NCBI RefSeq assembly: GCF_019750675.1
Contig: NZ_JAIEOF010000360.1
Span: 1 to 36,374 of the forward strand
Direction of reading: 5' to 3'
Source of the DNA: Methylobacterium sp.
GTDB lineage: Bacteria; Pseudomonadota; Alphaproteobacteria; Rhizobiales; Beijerinckiaceae
DNA length: 36,374 nt
Under the pieces are notes generated by a model, which was not told the origin of the DNA, searched no databases, and was given only the letters and a program-made list of their open reading frames with translations. The position numbers and the translations under genes were made by a program. How positions within the stretch are numbered: the first letter of the stretch is position 1; each line of letters begins with the position of its first letter. Shown piece after piece: positions 31,456 to 36,374 of the stretch.

Positions 31456-33831
31456 ATGGCTGAACCGCTTGTCATTCAGTTCGCAGCGGACACTTCGCGC
31501 GCCACCAGTGCGATGTCGAGCCTCGCGGCTTCCATCGCCGGGAACATGGCTTCGGCAGGCGTGGCACTCTCCGGCATGGCTGCGAACTCGAACAACGCCG
31601 GCTCGGCGTTGGGAGCGCTTCAGCAGAACGTACAGCGTGCGGCCGGCGCCATCGGCTCCGACGTCAAGAACATCGCGACGGCCACGGCCAACGCAGCCAC
31701 GGCCGAAAAGGCCACCCTGGAGGGTGTGGTCCGTAGCTTCACGGCGGCGGCTGCGGGGTCTCAGACCGCGCAGGCTGGCGTCAAGGCTGGCCTCACCGGT
31801 ACGACCACGGCAGTCACGACTCTTGCGGCTCAGATCCCGACGCTTGGAACGCTGCTCACCGCGTTCATCGCCTTCGAGGCCGCGAAGCTCGTTTTTCATG
31901 CCGTGTCGGCCTCGATCGACGAGGCGCGCGAGCACGTCGAGGCTTTCACGCAGATTGCTCGCGACGCCGACAAGGTCGGCCTCGGCACGAACATCTATCA
32001 GCGTCTCACCTTGGATGCGAAGGCGCTCGGACTGGAGACGCGGCAGGTCGTGGCCGCACTGGAGCGGGCCAAGGAAGCCTCCGCTCTGCGCATCGGCGAG
32101 GGGGAGCATGGCCGAACCACTTCGACCATCGCCGATCGGGTCGAGCAGAACGTGCGCGCCGGCAACCTCAGCGGCGGGGATCGCACCGCACTGGCTGGCG
32201 CAACGACCCAGGAAGCCCGCATCCGCGTCGTCCTAGACCTCATCGACAAGCTGCGGGACGCCGGTCGCGACGTGGCGGCCTTCGATCTGGCGGGCAAGTT
32301 CTTCGGGGCCGACTTCGAGGCCAAGATGCGCCAGGGCGTCGAGCTGACCCGGCGCCTCCGCGATCAGATGGACAGCACGGCCCTGACGGCCGGTGGCCAG
32401 CGTATCGTCGGGCAGGAAGAGATCGACAGGGCGGGCCAGCTCGAAGCCAAGCTTCGCGACATCACCAACATCTTCGCGACCGCGCTGGCGCCTATCCAGA
32501 AAGAATTCTCTGATTCTGCCCTCGACATCTATACGCGGTTCGTCGATTTCGAGCTTGTGCTTGCCCGGGCGGTGCTGACCGCGAGCAATCTCTATGTCGA
32601 GATCTCGCGTATCGCGGACAAGATCGCCAACATGATCCCGAGTGCGGGGCAGCTCGCCACCAATCTCGGGGCGGTCGCCCTCGGTGAGCAGACGGGGCTC
32701 AACCGGGTCGGGCCTGCTGTGCGGGGCGCGCTCAGCGCTGGTGCGAATGCGCTCGGCTTGACCGATACCTTCGGTCTGCCACGGACCGGCGAGACGCAGG
32801 CGCAAGCCGATGACCGCAACGCGCTGACCGCGGCGCGGCAGGTGCTCGCCAACCGGATGAAACAGCCCGGCGCGGTGGCCCAGGCGATCGAGGATAGCAA
32901 CAAGCTCGATTTCCGCGCTCCGCCGAAGGGCGCTGACAAGTCCGTGACACTGCCCAGCCTTTCGGCCAAGGCGCCGAAGGGCAGCACCGGCAGCAGCGAG
33001 GGCCTGGACGCCGTCGAGACGCTGATCGGCCAGATCGAAAAGGCGCGCGACACCGCCAGGGCCGAGCTGGAGAACGTGGCGAAGACCAACGTCGAGCGCG
33101 AGAGAGCGGTGGCGCTCGCCAAGGCTGAGGCCGTCGCACGCGAGGAGGTTAAGAAAGGCAACCGTGAGAGTGCCGACCTGACCGAGGATGAGCGCAAGCG
33201 GGTCCTGGCTGGCGCCGAGGCTTGGCAGACCTACAAGGATCGGACGATGGATGCCCAGCAGGCGATCCGTCAGGCGGCCGATGCCGCGCGCTATTTCGGT
33301 GATGCCGCCTCGACCGCGTTCGCGGACGCCATCCTCGAGGGTAGGTCGTTCAGCGACATCCTGAACAGCCTGGTCAAGCAATTCGCCCGGTCGGCGCTGC
33401 AGGGCGTCTTCACGGGCCAGGGGCCGCTGTCGGGCCTTTTGGGGACCGCGCCCAAGGCCAGCTCCGGCGATTCGGTCGGGGGCATCGCCGGTCTGTTTCA
33501 GAGCTTCTTCCGCGCCAATGGTGGTCCGGTCGAGGCGGGGCAGGCTTACACGGTCGGCGAGCGTGGCCGAGAACTCTTCATTCCGAACGCGAGTGGTCAG
33601 ATTGTGCCGATCGCGTCGCAGGGGAACGGTGGCGGCGGGGTCACTGCGCTCAACTTCATCGACCAGCGTCCGGCCGGCTCGCCCGACCTTGCTCCGACCA
33701 CCCGTCGCAACGCCAGCGGCGGCACGGACATCTTCCTGCGCGAGGCCGAGAGCAGCCTGTTTGGTCGAGGCCGCAGGGGGCAGGGGGCTCTCGGGCCCGT
33801 CCTGAACACCGCAGCGACGCGAACGGGCTGA
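31456..33831 (+). CDS. Tail tape measure protein
   Basis: A 791-residue protein, the longest gene in the window. The N-terminal 120 residues are an Ala/Ser/Thr-rich helical stretch, then a hydrophobic segment (TLGTLLTAFIAFEAAKLVFH). Long helical parts follow, and a lambda-H-like end with SALQGVFTGQGPLSGLLG, FFRANGGPVEAGQAYTVGER and GRELFIPNASGQIVP, typical of tape measures. Its length sets tail length: about 790 residues suggests a tail near 120 nm by the usual 0.15 nm per residue rule. Confidence 0.93.
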   Translation: MAEPLVIQFAADTSRATSAMSSLAASIAGNMASAGVALSGMAANSNNAGSALGALQQNVQRAAGAIGSDVKNIATATANAATAEKATLEGVVRSFTAAAAGSQTAQAGVKAGLTGTTTAVTTLAAQIPTLGTLLTAFIAFEAAKLVFHAVSASIDEAREHVEAFTQIARDADKVGLGTNIYQRLTLDAKALGLETRQVVAALERAKEASALRIGEGEHGRTTSTIADRVEQNVRAGNLSGGDRTALAGATTQEARIRVVLDLIDKLRDAGRDVAAFDLAGKFFGADFEAKMRQGVELTRRLRDQMDSTALTAGGQRIVGQEEIDRAGQLEAKLRDITNIFATALAPIQKEFSDSALDIYTRFVDFELVLARAVLTASNLYVEISRIADKIANMIPSAGQLATNLGAVALGEQTGLNRVGPAVRGALSAGANALGLTDTFGLPRTGETQAQADDRNALTAARQVLANRMKQPGAVAQAIEDSNKLDFRAPPKGADKSVTLPSLSAKAPKGSTGSSEGLDAVETLIGQIEKARDTARAELENVAKTNVERERAVALAKAEAVAREEVKKGNRESADLTEDERKRVLAGAEAWQTYKDRTMDAQQAIRQAADAARYFGDAASTAFADAILEGRSFSDILNSLVKQFARSALQGVFTGQGPLSGLLGTAPKASSGDSVGGIAGLFQSFFRANGGPVEAGQAYTVGERGRELFIPNASGQIVPIASQGNGGGGVTALNFIDQRPAGSPDLAPTTRRNASGGTDIFLREAESSLFGRGRRGQGALGPVLNTAATRTG

Positions 33832-33835
33832 AAGC

Positions 33836-34207
33836 ATGGCCAATCCTTTCTGGCCGTCGGACTTGCCGGTTCCCATCGGACAGGTGGGTTCGCTCGGCAC
33901 CGACCAGCTTTACGACCCGCCACAGGAAACGCAGTTCGATGATGGCCCATCCCGAACCCGTCGCCGTCGGTTGTACGACGAGACCCCCCGCAAGATCGTC
34001 CTTCGGCTCACCCGCCCGCAGTTCGTGACGTTCCGTGGTTTCGTGCGGGACACGCTGAATATGGGCGCACGCCGGTTCTCGTCGCAGGTTCGCCTACCGG
34101 ACGGTCGCCTCGGCATGCGAACCTGCCGGATCGTCGGCGCGGTCGCCGAGCAGGATCTGGGGCCCGTCTCCGTCGTGTCCTTCACCCTCATGGTGCAGGG
34201 CTGGTGA
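33836..34207 (+). CDS. Minor tail/distal tail protein
   Basis: A 123-residue protein after the tape measure, the place of distal tail proteins. FWPSDLPVPIGQVGSL, RRLYDETPRKIVLRLTRPQF, ARRFSSQVRLPDG and VSVVSFTLMVQGW form a beta-rich pattern. No precise family is assigned; a role at the tail tip is inferred from position. Confidence 0.7.
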   Translation: MANPFWPSDLPVPIGQVGSLGTDQLYDPPQETQFDDGPSRTRRRRLYDETPRKIVLRLTRPQFVTFRGFVRDTLNMGARRFSSQVRLPDGRLGMRTCRIVGAVAEQDLGPVSVVSFTLMVQGW

Positions 34208-34211
34208 GCGC

Positions 34212-34760
34212 ATGACCCTCAAGCAAGCTCTGCAAGAGGCCTACGCCTCAGGCGACGAGGAAGGCGTCATCCTCACCACCCTGGAGGTGGACCACGCCTC
34301 GCTCGATACCGCGATCCTGCTGGTGCAGAACGTGGACAGCGAACTGGGCGAGCCCGGCGACACCATGGCGTTGCCGCTCGTCGAGGGCGGCCCGAAGCTT
34401 CCGCACCTGCTCTGTGCGTTCTCCGTAGTGGGGCCAGGCGCGGATACGGATGGGCCCACCGAGGGCAAGCTGCAGATCGACAACGCGTCAGACCTCCTGC
34501 ACGACCTGATGAAGGGGGTGGTGGGGTACAACGAGGCGATCCGCATCACCTTCCGGCAGTACCGGGTCCTGCCCGGGCAGCTCGCCGCGGTGACCGGCCC
34601 CGACGACGACACGTTGACCGGGCTGGAGATGACGGCCTTCGACATCTCTGCCGAGCGCGCCGAGGGCACGATTGCCTGGCCGGATGGGCGTCAGCAGAAC
34701 GTGCCCACCGGCCCCAACGCGTTCTTCGACCGGGACAGCTACCCTGCGCTGTTCACCTGA
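34212..34760 (+). CDS. DUF1833 tail protein
   Basis: A 182-residue protein of the DUF1833 type: VILTTLEVDHASLD, LLVQNVDSE, a LPHLLCAFSVVGPGADTDGP segment, LQIDNASDLLHDLM, ITFRQYRV and GLEMTAFDISA, then NAFFDRDSYPALFT near the end. Members are minor tail proteins of long-tailed phages and occur before the NlpC/P60 gene. It has a four-base gap to the previous gene. Confidence 0.82.
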   Translation: MTLKQALQEAYASGDEEGVILTTLEVDHASLDTAILLVQNVDSELGEPGDTMALPLVEGGPKLPHLLCAFSVVGPGADTDGPTEGKLQIDNASDLLHDLMKGVVGYNEAIRITFRQYRVLPGQLAAVTGPDDDTLTGLEMTAFDISAERAEGTIAWPDGRQQNVPTGPNAFFDRDSYPALFT

Positions 34761-35154
34761 GGCGCGGCGGGCGTTCCTCGCGGGCCTGCGGCGCCGCCCC
34801 TACGACCGGATAGCGTTCAACTGCTGGCACCTCGCCAGCCTGGTGCAGGCGACCCTCGCATGCCGGATCCTGCCGGCGGCGGACCCGCTCCTGGTCTCGG
34901 ACTTGCGCGAGCGGGCCCGGGTCCTGGCAAAGCACCCGGTGCGCTCCGAGTGGGTCGCCATCCCCCAGCCCGTCGATCTCGCCCTGGTGCTGATGGGCAA
35001 GACGGCCGGGGCCGAGACCCATGCCGGCACCTGGCTCGCCGAGGATGGCGGGCTGATCCTGCACACCGACGAGCCGCACGGCGTCGCCCTCGATCCCCCC
35101 TTGGAGATCGCTCAGGCGCGCCGCTGGCGCATCACATACCTGATCCCTTTGTGA
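34684..35154 (+). CDS. NlpC/P60-like tail hydrolase, start uncertain
   Basis: The conserved part begins around 34757 (RRAFLAGLRRRPYDRIAFNC) with the nucleophile-type Cys in FNCWHLA (codon 34822-34824). It continues PVDLALVLMGKTAGAETHAG, a TWLAEDGGLILHTDEPHG segment with the likely His, and the closing ARRWRITYLIP. Such proteins sit at the tail tip and can cut peptidoglycan during entry. The only ATG/GTG/TTG starts in frame lie at 34672 or 34684, inside DUF1833; the natural beginning has only a CTG. I give 34684 as a minimum. The gene may be read by coupling from DUF1833 or from a rare start. Confidence 0.7.
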   Translation: MGVSRTCPPAPTRSSTGTATLRCSPEARRAFLAGLRRRPYDRIAFNCWHLASLVQATLACRILPAADPLLVSDLRERARVLAKHPVRSEWVAIPQPVDLALVLMGKTAGAETHAGTWLAEDGGLILHTDEPHGVALDPPLEIAQARRWRITYLIPL

Positions 35155-35165
35155 GGAGAGATACA

Positions 35166-35414
35166 ATGGAACGATTTCGCATCACTCCTCACGCCAACGG
35201 ATCATCTCACGTTGTTATCCTAGCTGATACCTTTAACATCCGGGATGTTTGCAGCAACGATCGCATGGATAGTTTCAACGACCGCAGACTCCTGAGCCAT
35301 ATGCATGCCTGCAATGTCACTGTTCTTGATGCCTGCGAGAAGCTGTCGACCGAACTCCTCAAGTTCACCGATACGGTCCGGGCCAATGGCGTGACCGTAG
35401 GCCATAAAGGTTAA
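35166..35414 (+). CDS. Small hypothetical protein in the tail operon
   Basis: An 82-residue protein without family, more AT-rich in codon use than its neighbours. GAGGAG (35153-35158) lies about seven bases before ATG, a good site. It is antisense to most of the minus-strand frame at 35220-35519; probably only one of the two is the real gene. For this one speak the strand and ribosome site; against it, a less protein-like sequence. Confidence 0.4.
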   Translation: MERFRITPHANGSSHVVILADTFNIRDVCSNDRMDSFNDRRLLSHMHACNVTVLDACEKLSTELLKFTDTVRANGVTVGHKG

Positions 35415-35519
35415 ATTTAGAGCGCTTCCCAATGCGCCGACGATGGTTAGTAATTGCGGTGGAGTGAGCGGTGGCAAAGTTAATTCTGTCCGCTTTTTGG
35501 GTGCGTCTCTGAATTCCAT
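35220..35519 (-). CDS. Small membrane-type protein antisense to the tail operon
   Basis: A 99-residue protein with a polar start, a hydrophobic segment (PPQLLTIVGALGSALNLTFM) and two amphipathic acidic helices (ELEEFGRQLLAGIKNS, SAVVETIHAIVAANI). ATG at 35519 is preceded by GGAG at six bases. The sequence looks like a real protein, and a lone minus-strand gene in a tail operon would be an inserted cargo gene. Whether it, the overlapping plus-strand frame, or both are expressed is open. The AT-rich composition over 35160-35530 supports insertion. Confidence 0.55.
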   Translation of the reverse strand: MEFRDAPKKRTELTLPPLTPPQLLTIVGALGSALNLTFMAYGHAIGPDRIGELEEFGRQLLAGIKNSDIAGMHMAQESAVVETIHAIVAANIPDVKGIS

Positions 35520-35619
35520 TCTATTCTCCATCGGTTCGGTTGGCGCCTCCGATGGTGAACGGGCCGGGTGAGCCGCACAAGGCTCCCCGGCCTGCCTTCA
35601 TCGACATCTCAGGATCTGC

Positions 35620-36374
35620 ATGACCCTGGTCCTCACCACCAACCTCGTCGGGCAGCGCCGCAGCGAGCCCGTGCGGCTGCCGAACCGGCGCCGACGGCTC
35701 TCGACGATCGTCGCGCGCCACCGGCCGGCGGCCGGCCGGCCCTTCATCGTGGCGGTGCATCGCCGCGGCGACGCGGCCGAGATCTACCAGCCGAACGACC
35801 GCACGGTGCGCCTGCGCGCGACCTGGTCGAAGACGCTGGTGGGCCCGCACGACGTCGTGGTTATCACCGCCGCGCCGCTGGGCAAGGGCATCGCCTCGAT
35901 CGGGCTCGCCATCGCGTCGATCGCGCTCATCGCCCTGGCGCCCTATGCGGCGCCGCTCTTGGCAGGCTCTGCGCTGTTCGGCGCAGGTGCGGCAGCTGGC
36001 GGCCTGACGACGGCGATCCAGGCCGGCTTGGTGGTCGGCGGTATCGCCCTCGGCTACGCCGCGCAGGCCTCCAAGGCGTCCGGCACGAAGAAGGCCGCCG
36101 AGAGCTACAGCATCACGGGCGGCGGCAACGTGCCGAAGCCCGGCGCCCGCAAGCCGCTGCTCTACGGCCGGCGCTGGTCGGCCCCGCCGCTGAGCCAGCA
36201 GGACTTCGTCAACATCGACGGCGACTCCACCGTGCTGGTCAAGCGCATGACGCTCGGCCTGGGCAAATTCCAGATCCACCGCGTGCGCGTGGGCGATGCC
36301 CTGTTCTGGGCCGAGAACGCCGGGATCCAGGCGCCCTTCAACGCGTCGACGGGCCCGCTCGGGGCCGACATCGA
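35620..36374 (+). CDS. Tail-tip J-like (TipJ) protein, 5' part
   Basis: An open frame from ATG at 35620 (AGGA about six bases upstream) runs to the window edge without stop; 251 residues are visible. The N-terminal part (TTNLVGQRRSEPVRLPNRRR, FIVAVHRRGDAAEIYQPNDR) is followed by a Gly/Ala-rich hydrophobic segment (about 90-140: IGLAIASIALIALAPYAAPL, FGAGAAAGG) and SYSITGGGNVPKPGARKPLL then LYGRRW, as in the central tip/host-specificity proteins of this phage group. The hydrophobic part may insert in the host membrane during entry. Confidence 0.8.
   Translation, partial: MTLVLTTNLVGQRRSEPVRLPNRRRRLSTIVARHRPAAGRPFIVAVHRRGDAAEIYQPNDRTVRLRATWSKTLVGPHDVVVITAAPLGKGIASIGLAIASIALIALAPYAAPLLAGSALFGAGAAAGGLTTAIQAGLVVGGIALGYAAQASKASGTKKAAESYSITGGGNVPKPGARKPLLYGRRWSAPPLSQQDFVNIDGDSTVLVKRMTLGLGKFQIHRVRVGDALFWAENAGIQAPFNASTGPLGADI

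Larger units (their letters stand above)
4249..36374. mobile_element. Prophage, left end to window edge (HK97-like, long-tailed)
   Basis: The element starts at a partial tRNA-Thr beside an integrase. It then runs through an early left operon, a repressor switch, a replication operon, packaging, head and tail genes in the order usual for siphophages of the HK97 type. The right end, with lysis genes and attR, lies outside the window. All core modules seen are intact, so it may be functional; this cannot be decided from one end. Confidence 0.93.

Noticed and set aside
32233..33900. 555-codon minus-strand frame opposite the tape measure
   Set aside because: Antisense shadow; the plus-strand protein has the typical tape-measure end.
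1..36374. CRISPR arrays, intact insertion sequences, rRNA genes, lysis genes
   Set aside because: I looked for them and saw none; lysis genes are probably to the right of the window.

Overview
The window is GC-rich alphaproteobacterial DNA, most likely from Methylobacterium or a close relative. The grounds are base composition and codon use, a GcrA-type regulator domain, and the style of the flanking genes; this is inference, not an identification. About 4.2 kb of host chromosome is followed by the left part of an integrated, HK97-like, long-tailed temperate phage that runs off the right edge.

Region 1 (1-4248) is host: a decayed DUF72 remnant, an exported alpha/beta-hydrolase, about 0.9 kb without a convincing gene, and a glutathione S-transferase. 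Region 2 (4249-4300) is the left attachment site, made of the 3' half of a minus-strand tRNA-Thr (anticodon UGU). The 5' half is missing, so the intact tRNA should lie beyond the right end of the prophage. Region 3 (4315-12422, minus strand) is the leftward early operon, tightly packed with stops and starts often overlapping by 1-4 nt. In order of transcription it holds a small regulator, an HTH protein, two proteins of unknown or DUF2303 type, a complete DnaN sliding clamp, a run of small proteins, a GcrA C-terminal-domain protein, a DUF5131 protein, an excisionase-like protein and the tyrosine integrase. Region 4 (12422-14014) is the switch. A LexA/CI-type self-cleaving repressor is followed directly by a glycine-zipper membrane protein gene, and five copies of a 14-bp operator sit in and around the two early promoters.

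Region 5 (14014-19629, plus strand) is the replication operon: a Cro-position gene, an HTH protein, a zinc-finger/Toprim primase-like protein, an AT-rich gene of different composition, an adenine-methyltransferase-like protein and a D5/P4-type helicase. Region 6 (19650-19929) is a non-coding 280-bp array of GGTGA boxes with exact dyad symmetry, and is the best origin candidate. Region 7 (19944-21215) holds a NusG-like factor, tandem hairpins, a terminator-like stem, an HNH nuclease and a probable cos/packaging leader. Region 8 (21225-36374, plus strand) is the late operon: terminase small and large subunits, portal, protease, capsid, an accessory set with two secreted-type proteins (one with 40 collagen triplets), connectors, tail tube, a tail chaperone pair with a slippery heptamer, tape measure, tail-tip proteins, an NlpC/P60-like protein and the start of a J-like tip protein.

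The genes suggest this scheme. The repressor holds both early promoters through shared operators and is itself probably inactivated by SOS-type self-cleavage. Left and right early transcription then supplies clamp, primase, helicase and integrase. The NusG-like protein probably lets RNA polymerase pass the hairpins in front of the packaging and structural genes. Lysis genes, tail fibres and the right attachment site are not in the window.
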